Below, one piece after another: positions 27,222-35,599 of a stretch of DNA of 64,000 bases. Source of the DNA: Verrucomicrobia subdivision 3 bacterium UBA693 (GTDB lineage: Bacteria > Verrucomicrobiota > Verrucomicrobiia > Limisphaerales > UBA8199); assembly GCA_002298785.1 (NCBI GenBank), contig DBMR01000069.1:124001-188000 (forward strand), given 5' to 3'. A model generated the notes under the pieces. The model was not told the DNA's origin, made no database searches, and saw only the letters and a program-made list of their open reading frames with translations. Each line of letters starts with the position of its first letter. The first letter of the stretch is position 1. The translations under genes were made by a program, and so were the position numbers.

Positions 27222-27267
27222 GGCGTCGCGGCCAAATTAAAGCTTAAACAACCTGATACACAGTCTT

Positions 27268-28269
27268 ATGGACCTTTCCACTAAATACCTGGGCCTCTCT
27301 CTGCGCACCCCGCTCGTTCCCGCGGCTTCGCCGATGTCGGAGGAAATCGATACCATCAAAGAAATGGAGGATTCGGGCGCTTCCGCAGTGGTGCTCTATT
27401 CCCTGTTCGAGGAGCAATTGCGCCAGGACAGCCGCGAACTCGCGCGCAACCTGGAGCAGGGCACCGAGAGTTTTGCCGAAGCGTTGACCTACTTCCCGGA
27501 GCCGGATGACTTTCGCCTGGGCCCTGAGGAGTACCTGGCTCACATCGCCAAAGCCAAAGCGGCGGTTAAGATTCCCATCATCGCCAGCTTGAACGGATCT
27601 TCCGTCGGCGGATGGACCGCCTACGCCAAAGCCATCCAGCAGGCCGGCGCCGACGCCCTGGAACTGAACATCTACTACATCCCTACCGACATGAATCTCA
27701 CTTCGGAGGCGATCGAGCAGACGTATCTCGAAATCCTGCGTGCGGTGAAGTCGACGGTCACCATTCCGGTGGCCGTGAAGCTGAGCCCGTTCTTCACCAA
27801 TTTCGCGAACATGGCGAAGCGGTTGGACCAGGCCGGGGCGAACGGCCTGGTGCTGTTCAACCGGTTTTACCAGCCGGACATCGACCTGGAGAGCCTCGAG
27901 GTGCGGCCCAACATTCTGTTGAGCACGCCGATGGCGATGCGGGTGCCGTTGCGTTGGATCGCCCTGCTGAACGGCAAGCTCAAGGCCAGCCTGGCCGCTA
28001 CCAGCGGCATTCACCGCGCTTCGGACGTCTTGAAGATGCTGATGGCCGGAGCGGATGTCACCATGCTTTGTTCCACCCTGATCCGCCATGGAGCCCGCCA
28101 GATCGCCGTCATCGAGCGGGATCTCGTGGCCTGGATGGAGGAGCACGAATACACCTCCGTTACGCAGCTTAAAGGCAGCCTGAGCCAGCGAAATTGCGCG
28201 GAGCCAAGCGCGTTTGAACGCGCCCAGTATATGAAGGCAATTTCCCAATTCCCGACCGCCCAGAGCTGA
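27268..28269 (+). CDS. Dihydroorotate dehydrogenase-like flavoprotein
   Basis: TIM-barrel FMN protein of the PyrD family, 333 residues. The N-terminus TKYLGLSLRTPLVPAASPMS and the barrel segments SGASAVVLYSLFEEQL, KIPIIASLNGSSVGGW, ALELNIYYIPTD and PVAVKLSPFFTNFANMAKRL match DHOD-like proteins, while the C-terminal phosphate-binding GIHRASDVLKMLMAGADVTM is typical. The usual catalytic Cys or Ser loop is not recognisable, so I do not claim pyrimidine synthesis. It directly follows PFOR, a pairing that I recall from other genomes. A role as a redox partner is possible, but unproven. Confidence 0.85.
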   Translation: MDLSTKYLGLSLRTPLVPAASPMSEEIDTIKEMEDSGASAVVLYSLFEEQLRQDSRELARNLEQGTESFAEALTYFPEPDDFRLGPEEYLAHIAKAKAAVKIPIIASLNGSSVGGWTAYAKAIQQAGADALELNIYYIPTDMNLTSEAIEQTYLEILRAVKSTVTIPVAVKLSPFFTNFANMAKRLDQAGANGLVLFNRFYQPDIDLESLEVRPNILLSTPMAMRVPLRWIALLNGKLKASLAATSGIHRASDVLKMLMAGADVTMLCSTLIRHGARQIAVIERDLVAWMEEHEYTSVTQLKGSLSQRNCAEPSAFERAQYMKAISQFPTAQS

Positions 28270-28291
28270 ACTGCTACTGATATAGAAATGC

Positions 28292-28319
28292 AAACGCCCG
28301 GCCGCTTGGCCGGGCGTTT
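28292..28319. terminator. Bidirectional stem-loop between convergent genes
   Basis: A perfect 12-bp stem (28292-28303 with 28308-28319) closed by a GCTT loop, placed between the convergent DHOD-like and radical SAM genes. The stem ends in AAA/TTT on both sides, which gives a short U-tract in either direction. Confidence 0.8.
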
Positions 28320-28369
28320 ATTGTTGGTCGGAGGACGCCGGTTCCGCCCGGCGTAAAGGCGTCAGGAGT

Positions 28370-29290
28370 TTAGAATACTTCGGCCTTCAGGCCGGCGGTT
28401 TTGCGCACGATCTGGGCAATCCGTGAGAGAATCTTCAACGGCAAATGGCTGCTGCTGGGGTTGCTGGCCGGGCGCGTGGCGGAATAGATCTGCACCAGGG
28501 AAATCTGCGCGCCCGCCCGCTTCAGCTCGCGGAGACGTCGGGCATAAGTCTCGATTTCCTCAAGGGGCGGTTCCTCGCCATCGATCGCCGGGAACAGGCT
28601 TTGGATTACGACGGGATGTTGCCGGGAGTAGGTGAGAATATTGTTCAGTATCTTATCGAGCGGGACTTCCGATCGATTCACCTTGTCCATGTATTCCTGG
28701 GAGCCACCGTCGAGCTTGATCCACAACTCGTCGCTGCGCGTGAAATACTTCAGCCCCTGCAGCACATGGGGTTGGTCCAGCCCGGTGCCGTTGGTCATCA
28801 GGACGAGCTTGAAGAAGGGCAAACCGCAAAGTGCGCGGACATGCACGACTGCCTGCAAGGCTTCGGCGAACTGCGGAGACAAAGTGGGCTCGCCGTCGCC
28901 GCTGATCGCGACATGGCGCAATTGGAGGAGTTCCTCAGGCAGGCCGCGGTACCAGGGGCGTTCGCGCAAGCGGCCCGCGTTCACGAAGGCGAGCGTGCGC
29001 TGCAACTCCGTCTCCATCACATCCACGTCCAGCAATTGCGGTTTCTCTTCGCCACGCTGGACTTCGCAGTAGACACAGCGGAAATTGCACAATTTGTCGG
29101 GATTCATGTTGATCCCAACCGACAGCCCGCGTGCGCGCGCTGAGACCACGACATACACGTAGCGGTTGTCCAAAAAATCGCGCGGCGACCCGAAGGCGGT
29201 TTCCTGCGAACCGTTCAGATTTACTGGCCCTCTTCTTTTAAGGTCCATGGTTTGACCTTGGCCATGCAGCTTGGCAGTTACTTCTTCCAC
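28370..29290 (-). CDS. Radical SAM protein
   Basis: Radical SAM enzyme of unknown substrate, 306 residues. The cluster motif is CNFRCVYC (CX3CX2C) near residue 68, followed by the SAM-binding ISGDGEPTLSPQF, LVLMTNGTGL and DELWIKLDGGSQEY. The fold is compact, without an added C-terminal cluster domain. A start at the internal ATG (29248, MDLKRRGPVNLNGSQETAFG) is also possible. This short radical SAM type is often annotated as a wybutosine-like or activating enzyme, and I do not choose between them. It diverges from the Crp-family gene with 131 bp between. Confidence 0.88.
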   Translation of the reverse strand: MEEVTAKLHGQGQTMDLKRRGPVNLNGSQETAFGSPRDFLDNRYVYVVVSARARGLSVGINMNPDKLCNFRCVYCEVQRGEEKPQLLDVDVMETELQRTLAFVNAGRLRERPWYRGLPEELLQLRHVAISGDGEPTLSPQFAEALQAVVHVRALCGLPFFKLVLMTNGTGLDQPHVLQGLKYFTRSDELWIKLDGGSQEYMDKVNRSEVPLDKILNNILTYSRQHPVVIQSLFPAIDGEEPPLEEIETYARRLRELKRAGAQISLVQIYSATRPASNPSSSHLPLKILSRIAQIVRKTAGLKAEVF

Positions 29291-29421
29291 AATTACAATA
29301 TGACGTTAGAATTGATCCGACAGCGGGACTACACGATGTTTGCTAAAAATTGGACATTTTTTGTGCAGAGCCGGTGCCACCGCCTTGAGGTGCGCCTGGG
29401 ATTCCTGCGACGCGCCACCGC

Positions 29422-30141
29422 ATGACTGCCAGCATGAACGAATTTAAACTGGCCGCACTCGTCAACACGTTGCGTTCCTGCCAGCTTTTCAGCGGCTTGC
29501 CGCCGGCGGACCTGGTCGCCATCGCCGAGATCTCCCTCCTGAAGTCCCTGGCCAAAGGCGATTACCTGTTTCGCGAAGGCGACTTGGCCCATGGCTTTTA
29601 CGTGGTGCAGAAGGGGGCCATCAACGTGCATCGGGTCAACGCCTTGGGTAAAGAACAGGTCATTCACATCTTTAGATCCAGTGAATCCCTGGCGGAAGCG
29701 ACGCTGGCCACCAGCACCGGCTATCCCGCCGATGCCCGGGCGATTGAACCGTCCCAGGTTTTTCTTGTGCAGAAAGCCGGCTTCATCGAACTCCTCAAGC
29801 GCCACCCCGAGTTGGCCCTGCGCATGCTCGCCTCCATGAGCGCGCATTTGCGCCTGCTCCTGGCCCAACTGGAAGACTTGACGTTGAAAGACGTGGAAAC
29901 CCGCCTGGCCAACTGGCTGGTCAAACGCTGCCGGGATCCCCGGGCCGACGGCCCCGAGGAAATCGACTTGCGCACCACCAAGCGCTTGCTGGCCGCGGAG
30001 TTGGGTACGGTCAGTGAAACCCTGTCGCGCACCCTTGCCCGCTTCCGGGAACAGGGTTTGATCAAAGTAAAGGCAAAAGCCATTACCATCCTCTCCCCCA
30101 AGCGGTTGGGAGAATTGCTCCGTCGCAACCTGGGCGAATGA
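29422..30141 (+). CDS. Crp/Fnr-family transcriptional regulator
   Basis: A 239-residue regulator with an N-terminal cyclic-nucleotide-binding-type beta-roll (about residues 20-130, KGDYLFREGDLAHGFYVVQK) and a C-terminal winged HTH (about 165-230, TTKRLLAAELGTVSETLSRT). No N-terminal Cys cluster is present, so it is not an oxygen-sensing Fnr with a 4Fe-4S site. The ligand region reads ESLAEATLATSTGYPADARA, without the Arg-Ser/Thr-Ala motif of cAMP-binding CRP, which suits DNR-like or unknown ligands. It lies immediately upstream of the cytochrome locus and is the obvious candidate regulator. The start could also be 29434. Confidence 0.9.
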   Translation: MTASMNEFKLAALVNTLRSCQLFSGLPPADLVAIAEISLLKSLAKGDYLFREGDLAHGFYVVQKGAINVHRVNALGKEQVIHIFRSSESLAEATLATSTGYPADARAIEPSQVFLVQKAGFIELLKRHPELALRMLASMSAHLRLLLAQLEDLTLKDVETRLANWLVKRCRDPRADGPEEIDLRTTKRLLAAELGTVSETLSRTLARFREQGLIKVKAKAITILSPKRLGELLRRNLGE

Positions 30142-30376
30142 TCCATGCCCTGAGCTGGCTCATGCCATCCTTATTAGAAAAGATGGAATTATAAGTTAAA
30201 AAATTCAATTGCCAGCCGAGGGAAGATTTGCAGAATAAATACCAGTGACGTCACGTCTAACCAATGTGCGTGCAATTTGGACCAAGACCGCAACCGGTTT
30301 CCGTTCGGAAGCCGCGGGGCGGCTCTGGTGCTTCAAAGCGACGCCGGACGTCCGTATCCAACCAAATAATATTACG

Positions 30377-30706
30377 ATGAAAAAATTAACGTTGCTCACC
30401 CTCGCTCTTTTCGCCGTCGGAGTGGTTTCGATTTCCGCCGCTGACGCAAAGGCGATTTGGGAAAAGGATTGCGCCAAGTGTCACGGGGCGGAAGGCAAAG
30501 GCGACACCAAGATGGGGCAGAAGCTGGCGGTGAAGGATTACACCGATGCCAAGGTCCAGGCGGAAATGAAAGACGCTGAAATGACCAAGGCGATCAAAGA
30601 AGGCGTAAAGGACAAGGAAGACAAAACCAAGATGAAAGCCTTCGGCGACCTGACGGATGACGAAGTGAAGTCCCTGGTCGCCCTAGTGCGCGGGTTCAAG
30701 AAGTAA
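30377..30706 (+). CDS. Small monoheme cytochrome c, copy 1
   Basis: Periplasmic class I-type cytochrome c, 109 residues. The start at 30377 gives the signal peptide MKKLTLLTLALFAVGVVSIS ending at ADA, after which comes the single heme motif CAKCHG. A C-terminal KTKMKAFGDLTDDEVKSLVA segment supplies the probable axial Met and last helix. It is lysine-rich, and so could dock to acidic partners. Two close paralogues (33613 and 38273) share the pattern K-x-Y/F-T-D-A-K-V-Q. An in-frame extension to 30245 lacks protein character. A strong terminator follows. Confidence 0.93.
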   Translation: MKKLTLLTLALFAVGVVSISAADAKAIWEKDCAKCHGAEGKGDTKMGQKLAVKDYTDAKVQAEMKDAEMTKAIKEGVKDKEDKTKMKAFGDLTDDEVKSLVALVRGFKK

Positions 30707-30732
30707 GGCCAGCCTCATTTACAGTTTGCACG

Positions 30733-30757
30733 GGGGAGCCTGCGGGCTCCCCTTTTT
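30733..30757 (+). terminator. Intrinsic terminator after cytochrome c copy 1
   Basis: A perfect 8-bp GC-rich stem (30733-30740 with 30745-30752), a TGCG loop and five T (30753-30757), 26 bp after the stop. The first cytochrome gene can therefore be transcribed on its own. Confidence 0.9.
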
Positions 30758-31009
30758 GCGTACTCCAGGGCCGCGCGAGTGCCGCCGGCCCGGCCGCGGT
30801 TTTGGGGAGACATATGGCAAACTCTTAAGCCCGCGAGAGCAGTACCAGTTTGCCTCATGAATTTCAGGGGAAGCGAGAAAGCAAAATCGGTTTAGAGAAG
30901 GACAAGGAATGGTGAGATGCCTGGAACAGGTTGAAATAAGTTAGAATCGTAGAGTCGATTATGCCTTTACATGTTGTGAGGCACGGATCGGTTCGCCAAC
31001 GAAGCAATA
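30758..31009 (+). other. Regulatory region upstream of the first redox module
   Basis: The 303-bp gap after copy 1 holds the terminator and then about 250 bp without a gene. The distal part turns AT-richer around 30930-30985 and probably contains the promoter for the tetraheme-FeS-NrfD operon. I see no clear Crp/Fnr palindrome of the TTGAT-N4-ATCAA type. Confidence 0.4.
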
Positions 31010-31465
31010 ATGCGACGATTTAACTTACCACCCCAAGTCGTCCGGCTGGTGCTGCTGACCATTGGCATCGTAGGCAGCTACATGGTCGCCCGGTATTTTC
31101 TCACCCCGAAATCCTTTGGCCAGTATGGCTGGTACCGCGGCGATGCGCTGATGGAGCGGGCCAGCCTGCCGCGGGTTTACGCCGGCATGAAAGCCTGCGA
31201 CGAATGCCACTCGGACAAGCTGCAACAACTGGCGAAATTCCCGCACAAGACGCTTTCGTGTGAAGTGTGCCACGGCCCGGGCGGAGCGCATGCGAAGGAT
31301 CCGGATGTCAAGCTGGCGGTGCTGACGTACGGACACTGTGTGCGTTGCCACGAAGCGAATCCGACGCGGCCGAAATGGCACAAGCAGATCAACATTCGGG
31401 AACATTACTCCGGCCAGAAGTGCACGGAATGTCATGTGCCCCACGCACCTTCGGAGGTTCCATGA
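31010..31465 (+). CDS. Membrane-anchored tetraheme cytochrome c (module A, CbcS/DsrJ-like position)
   Basis: A 151-residue cytochrome with an N-terminal membrane anchor (about residues 10-30) and four CXXCH heme motifs: CDECH (63-67), CEVCH (84-88), CVRCH (110-114) and CTECH (138-142). Nearby His residues (79, 109, 124, 132) may serve as distal ligands. The stop overlaps the FeS gene start (ATGA), so the two proteins are translationally coupled and probably form one complex with the NrfD subunit. The arrangement equals CbcS-CbcT-CbcU in Geobacter and resembles the DsrJ-O-P part of Dsr complexes. Electrons would pass from the quinone pool to periplasmic carriers, or the reverse. Confidence 0.9.
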   Translation: MRRFNLPPQVVRLVLLTIGIVGSYMVARYFLTPKSFGQYGWYRGDALMERASLPRVYAGMKACDECHSDKLQQLAKFPHKTLSCEVCHGPGGAHAKDPDVKLAVLTYGHCVRCHEANPTRPKWHKQINIREHYSGQKCTECHVPHAPSEVP

Positions 31466-32271
31466 AGAAGAAACTGAGCCGGCGCAATTTGCTGACGAAG
31501 CTGGGCCTCGCCGCCGCCGCCGCGGCAGCCGCTCCCGCCGCGAAAGCGGCGAAGGCCACCGTCCAGAAGGTGTTGGTCACCGCGGACGCACCGAAAGGGT
31601 ATGACCCGAAGGACCACAAATGGCAGATGGTCATCGATGCCAACCGCTGCATTGGCTGCGGTCATTGTGCCGAGGCGTGCAAGACCGAGAACCATGTGCC
31701 CGAGGGCCATTATTATCGCACCTGGATTGAGCGGTACATCGTGACGAAACCCAAGCCCGGTTCGGCCGAGACCCGCGGGGAGGTGCTGGTGGATTCACCT
31801 GAAGGCGGCATGCGCGGCTTCGGCCCTCCGCCGGTTCCGAAGGAGGATATCCAGCAATCCTTCTTTGTGCCCAAGTTGTGCAACCTATGCGAGCACTCAC
31901 CGTGCGCCCAGGTGTGCCCGGTCGGGGCTACTTTCGATACGCCGGACGGCGCGGTGCTGGTGGATCCGAAGTATTGTATCGGCTGCGGCTTCTGCATTCA
32001 GGCTTGTCCATATGGCTGCCGGTTCATGAGCCCGGTGACGCGTACGGCGGAGAAATGCACGCTGTGTTATCACCGGATCACGCGCGGATTGCGGCCGGCC
32101 TGCGTGGAAGTGTGCCCGACGCAATCGCGCATCTTCGGCGATTTGAAACATCCCTTGCCGGATGATCCATTGCAGAACTTTTTCAAAAACAACCGGGTGA
32201 ACACGCTAAAACCGCATTTAGGGACCGAGCCGCGCGTGGCCTACGCCGGCATTGACAAGGAGGTCAGGTAA
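31462..32271 (+). CDS. Tat-exported four-cluster ferredoxin subunit (module A)
   Basis: Periplasmic iron-sulfur protein of the HybA/NrfC/DsrO kind, 269 residues. The start at 31462 gives a Tat signal (SRRNLLTKLG followed by an Ala-rich h-region), consistent with export of a folded FeS protein. Four cysteine sets are visible: CIGCGHCAEAC, CNLCEHSPCAQVCP, CIGCGFCIQACP and CTLCYHRITRG...CVEVCP, enough for four 4Fe-4S clusters. It bridges the NrfD membrane subunit and the tetraheme cytochrome. Upstream in-frame sequence (to 31267) overlaps the cytochrome gene and is a shadow. Confidence 0.93.
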   Translation: MKKKLSRRNLLTKLGLAAAAAAAAPAAKAAKATVQKVLVTADAPKGYDPKDHKWQMVIDANRCIGCGHCAEACKTENHVPEGHYYRTWIERYIVTKPKPGSAETRGEVLVDSPEGGMRGFGPPPVPKEDIQQSFFVPKLCNLCEHSPCAQVCPVGATFDTPDGAVLVDPKYCIGCGFCIQACPYGCRFMSPVTRTAEKCTLCYHRITRGLRPACVEVCPTQSRIFGDLKHPLPDDPLQNFFKNNRVNTLKPHLGTEPRVAYAGIDKEVR

Positions 32272-32272
32272 T

Positions 32273-33502
32273 ATGGATCTCACCAATGTCGTGCTCGAGG
32301 CGGCGCCGCACTTCGAAGGCTACGTCTACCCCAATGAAGCCACTCCCGAACCGCTGTGGAGCGTGCTGATTGTGATCTATCCCTATATCACCGGGTTGGT
32401 GGCCGGCGCTTTCATCATGGCGTCGCTGGTGCGCGTGTTTCGCGTGAAGGCCCTCGAGCCGGTTTACCGGCTCTCCTTGCTGACCGCGTTGTCGTTCATG
32501 CTCTGCGCGACCCTGCCGCTGCTCTTGCATCTTGGACATCCGGAGCGCAGCTATCAAATCATGATGACTCCGCACCTGACGTCGCCCATGGCGATTTTCG
32601 GGTTCGTCTACGCCTGGTACTTGATGGCGGTGCTGCTGCTGGAGTTGTGGTTCGATTACCGGCAGGACTTTGTGGAATGGTCCCAAACGGAGAGCGGGTT
32701 TCGGGGAGTGCTTTATCGCGCCTTGATGTTGGGCGTCACCGATGAGTCCGATAAAGCAGTCCGCCTGGACATGAAACTCGGCTGGATTATTTCAATCGTC
32801 GGCATTCCCTCGGCGTTTCTGCTGCATGGCTACGTGGGCTTTATCTTCGGTTCCATCAAGGCGAATCCGTGGTGGGGCAACGTGCTGATGCCGATCATCT
32901 TTATTTTGTCGGCGATGGTTTCGGGCATTGCGATGTGCGTCTTGAACTACCTCATCCTGACTTGGGTCCGGCGCAAAACCATCGATATGCGCTGCCTCGA
33001 TGTGATGGCCATGTTCCTGTTTTACGCGCTCGTGATTGATGCCTCAATCGAAGGTCTGGATTGGATCCATCGAATCTATTCCGCAGAGGAGGATTTTGCG
33101 GTGATCCGGCAGATGGCCACCGAGAAACTGTTTTATACCCTGAACATTGGCCAGGCCCTGTGCGGAACGCTTTTGCCGTTGTTAATGCTCGGGTTGATCC
33201 AGTTGTTGCGGAAGCGGTTGCCGGAGATTGCCCGCAAACGGATGTACTTTGCGAGTGCGCTGATGATCGTCATCGGAGTATTCGCGATGCGCTGGAACGT
33301 GGTGATTGGCGGGCAACTGTTCTCGAAGAGCCTGCGCGGTTTCATGCTCTACAAAATGGAATTTACCGGCATGGAAGGTTGGCTGGTGGGCTTGGCCGTG
33401 CTTTCCCTGCCTTTCATCATCCTGGTGGTGATGATCAAGTTGTTCCTGTCGGAGAAGCTTCCGACGGCTGGGCATGTGCCCCATGACAGTCCATCCGTCT
33501 GA
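32273..33502 (+). CDS. NrfD/PsrC-family membrane subunit (module A)
   Basis: Quinone-binding integral membrane subunit, 409 residues with about nine to ten hydrophobic segments, containing the family-typical SLLTALSFMLCATLPLLLHL and GHPERSYQIMMTPHLTSPMA. The ATG at 32273 has a good Shine-Dalgarno (AAGGAGG, 32257-32263), which selects it over an upstream start at 32252. It forms, with the two preceding genes, a quinol:cytochrome complex. Unlike its homologue in module B, it has no inserted domain between the membrane halves, giving a direct internal comparison. Confidence 0.92.
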   Translation: MDLTNVVLEAAPHFEGYVYPNEATPEPLWSVLIVIYPYITGLVAGAFIMASLVRVFRVKALEPVYRLSLLTALSFMLCATLPLLLHLGHPERSYQIMMTPHLTSPMAIFGFVYAWYLMAVLLLELWFDYRQDFVEWSQTESGFRGVLYRALMLGVTDESDKAVRLDMKLGWIISIVGIPSAFLLHGYVGFIFGSIKANPWWGNVLMPIIFILSAMVSGIAMCVLNYLILTWVRRKTIDMRCLDVMAMFLFYALVIDASIEGLDWIHRIYSAEEDFAVIRQMATEKLFYTLNIGQALCGTLLPLLMLGLIQLLRKRLPEIARKRMYFASALMIVIGVFAMRWNVVIGGQLFSKSLRGFMLYKMEFTGMEGWLVGLAVLSLPFIILVVMIKLFLSEKLPTAGHVPHDSPSV

Positions 33503-33612
33503 GGCGCGCAGGTGGGTCCGAGGGTGTCATCGGTAACAGTGGCAGTGCGTGGGCAGATAAACGCGGGGTAAAGTACCCGCACTAAAAGCAAAAACAAATC
33601 GGCTAAACAGTT

Positions 33613-33945
33613 ATGAAGAAAATAATCGTGTTGGTGGCAGTATTCGGTTTCGCGGCGGCCTGGCAGGGTAACGCCGCCGAGGCCAAGGAAGTTTATGCCC
33701 GTGATTGTGTGAAATGCCATGGTGAAGACGGCAAGGGACAGACTAAGATGGGTCAGAAGGTCGGCGTCAAGGATTTCACCGACGCCAAAGTTCAGGCCGA
33801 CTTGAAGGATGAAACCATGGCCAAGTCCATCAAGGAAGGGCTTAAGGACAGCGACGGTAAGGTTAAGATGAAGGCCTATGGCGAGACAGTCACCGACGAG
33901 GAAATCAAGGGTTTGGTGAAAATGGTGCGCGCCTTCAAGAAATAG
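33613..33945 (+). CDS. Small monoheme cytochrome c, copy 2
   Basis: A 110-residue paralogue of the cytochrome at 30377. It has a signal peptide (MKKIIVLVAVFGFAAAWQGN, cleaved near NAAEA), heme motif CVKCHGEDGKGQTKMGQKVG, and the C-terminal KVKMKAYGETVTDEEIKGLV with the likely axial Met. Lys-rich. It closes module A and precedes module B by 80 bp, so it may be read through from the upstream operon or have its own promoter in the 110-bp gap after the NrfD gene. Confidence 0.93.
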   Translation: MKKIIVLVAVFGFAAAWQGNAAEAKEVYARDCVKCHGEDGKGQTKMGQKVGVKDFTDAKVQADLKDETMAKSIKEGLKDSDGKVKMKAYGETVTDEEIKGLVKMVRAFKK

Positions 33946-34025
33946 ACGGCTTTGCCTGCCGGGCCCCCGGCTCTATGATCGGGGTGCCCGGCGGTAGGAA
34001 CGTCCAATCCGCGACCTGACCTGCC

Positions 34026-34673
34026 ATGAATTCGCCCACCCGCACTCCGCAAACTTTGGTGGTCTTGGGTGTGGTGTTCGCGGGCCTCGCCCTCAATTTT
34101 CTTCTTGGTTCTCCAAATCCTTCGGCGCCGCCGCGCATTCCGTTGGTCGACACCAATTTCCTCGATACGAGCACCGTGCGGCGCTCCTATGCGGATCTGG
34201 CTCGCGCCAAAGAGGATCTTTCCGATTTTGACTGCTACGTGTGCCATGAAAAGGGCAAGGCGCCGACGTTGCGGTTCGACACGAACCAGAACCTGATCAT
34301 TCCCAAAGAGCACGCGGATGTGGTCATGGGCCACGGCAGCCACGGCCGTAACAATAACTGCTTCAATTGCCACAATGAGACCAATCTGGAATTCCTGCAA
34401 AGTCGGGACGGCCGGCAGTTGAAGTTCTCGGACAGCCCCCAGTTGTGTGGGAGTTGCCACGGTCCGACTTACCGGGATTGGGAGGCTGGGGTGCATGGGC
34501 GCATTACCGGCTACTGGAAGCGCGACCTCGGCGAGTTTCAGCGGAAACAGTGTGTGAACTGTCACAACCCGCATTCGCCCCGGTTTCCCGGACGTCCGCC
34601 GGCCCCTGGACCTCACCCGTTGCATTGGAACGGGACGGAAGCCGGCGAATCTCCGGCTCACCCCCATTCATGA
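34026..34673 (+). CDS. Membrane-anchored tetraheme cytochrome c (module B)
   Basis: A 215-residue cytochrome with an N-terminal anchor or uncleaved signal (residues about 9-28) and four heme motifs: CYVCHE, CFNCHN, CGSCHG and CVNCHN. It is longer than its module A counterpart (151 residues), with extra loops and a proline-rich, His-containing C-terminus after the last heme. Several His residues in HADVVMGHGSHGRNNN could be distal ligands. Its stop overlaps the FeS gene start (ATGA), as in module A. The same position in Geobacter Cbc4 is CbcS. Confidence 0.9.
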   Translation: MNSPTRTPQTLVVLGVVFAGLALNFLLGSPNPSAPPRIPLVDTNFLDTSTVRRSYADLARAKEDLSDFDCYVCHEKGKAPTLRFDTNQNLIIPKEHADVVMGHGSHGRNNNCFNCHNETNLEFLQSRDGRQLKFSDSPQLCGSCHGPTYRDWEAGVHGRITGYWKRDLGEFQRKQCVNCHNPHSPRFPGRPPAPGPHPLHWNGTEAGESPAHPHS

Positions 34674-35599
34674 ACACCTCCGACCCCCAGCCCACCATGG
34701 ATCGTCGCAGCTTCCTGCGCACCTCGGCGGTGTTAACCACCGGATTGGCGGCGCTCGCGGCCAGTTTGAAACCGCTCCTCGAGATCAAAGATTTGCCGAC
34801 GATGGAGCAATTTCTCCAAAAGTACTACAAAGAACTTACTCCGGCGGAGATGGCCAAAGTCCTAAATCGCATAGCGGATGAGGTCGAGAAGGAATATGGC
34901 CTCCGTCCCCATGTGCGCGATCTGAAGCCGATGGACGGTGTGGAGTACGTCTATTGCCTTAACCTGACCCGCTGCATCGGCTGTCGCAAATGCGTCCACG
35001 CCTGCGTCGCCGAGAATAACCAGTCGCGAAATCCAGAGATCCAGTACATTCGCGTGCTGCGCTTGCCGCACGGCTCGTTGGACATCGAGAAGGCCGAACA
35101 TAATTATCATCCCGAGTCGGTGCCGGAGAAGGGCTTTTTCTACATGCCGGTGCAATGCCAGCAATGCAAAAATCCGCCTTGCGTTAAAGTCTGTCCCGTC
35201 CATGCCACCTGGCAGGAGAAAGACGGCATCACGGTAATTGATTACGATTGGTGCATCGGCTGCCGTTATTGCGAAGCTGCCTGTCCGTATTGGGCGCGAC
35301 GATTTAATTTCACCAAACCGGGGATCCCCAAAGAGCGGCTCAATCCCGAAATGTCCTACCTGGGAAATCGGCCTCGGCGCCAGGGTGTGATGGAGAAATG
35401 CCATTTCTGCATTCAGCGCACCCGGGCCGGGCGTTATCCGGCCTGTCTCGAAGTCTGCCCCGCCGGCGCCCGCAAGTTTGGCAATATCCTCGACCCGAAC
35501 AGCGAGGTTTCTTACATCCTCAAAAACAAGCGTGTGTTCATTCAATTGAAGGAGGAGATGGGCACCTCTCCGCGATTTTTCTACTACTTTGACGTATGA
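34670..35599 (+). CDS. Tat-exported four-cluster ferredoxin subunit (module B)
   Basis: A 309-residue FeS protein with a Tat motif (DRRSFLRTSAVLTTGLAALA). The cysteine sets are CIGCRKCVHAC, CQQCKNPPCVKVCP, CIGCRYCEAACP and CHFCIQRTRAG...CLEVCP, sufficient for four 4Fe-4S clusters. Between the signal and the first cluster set it has a charged helical insert (about residues 35-80) not seen in module A. The start overlaps the cytochrome stop, and the stop overlaps the NrfD start (ATGATG), so the three genes are coupled. Confidence 0.93.
   Translation: MNTSDPQPTMDRRSFLRTSAVLTTGLAALAASLKPLLEIKDLPTMEQFLQKYYKELTPAEMAKVLNRIADEVEKEYGLRPHVRDLKPMDGVEYVYCLNLTRCIGCRKCVHACVAENNQSRNPEIQYIRVLRLPHGSLDIEKAEHNYHPESVPEKGFFYMPVQCQQCKNPPCVKVCPVHATWQEKDGITVIDYDWCIGCRYCEAACPYWARRFNFTKPGIPKERLNPEMSYLGNRPRRQGVMEKCHFCIQRTRAGRYPACLEVCPAGARKFGNILDPNSEVSYILKNKRVFIQLKEEMGTSPRFFYYFDV

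Noticed and set aside
27268..28269. Assignment of the DHOD-like gene to pyrimidine synthesis (pyrD)
   Set aside because: The catalytic Cys/Ser loop is not recognisable, and the neighbour is PFOR rather than pyrimidine genes.
30245..30376. 44-residue N-terminal extension of cytochrome c copy 1
   Set aside because: It would bury the signal peptide; ATG 30377 gives a standard leader.
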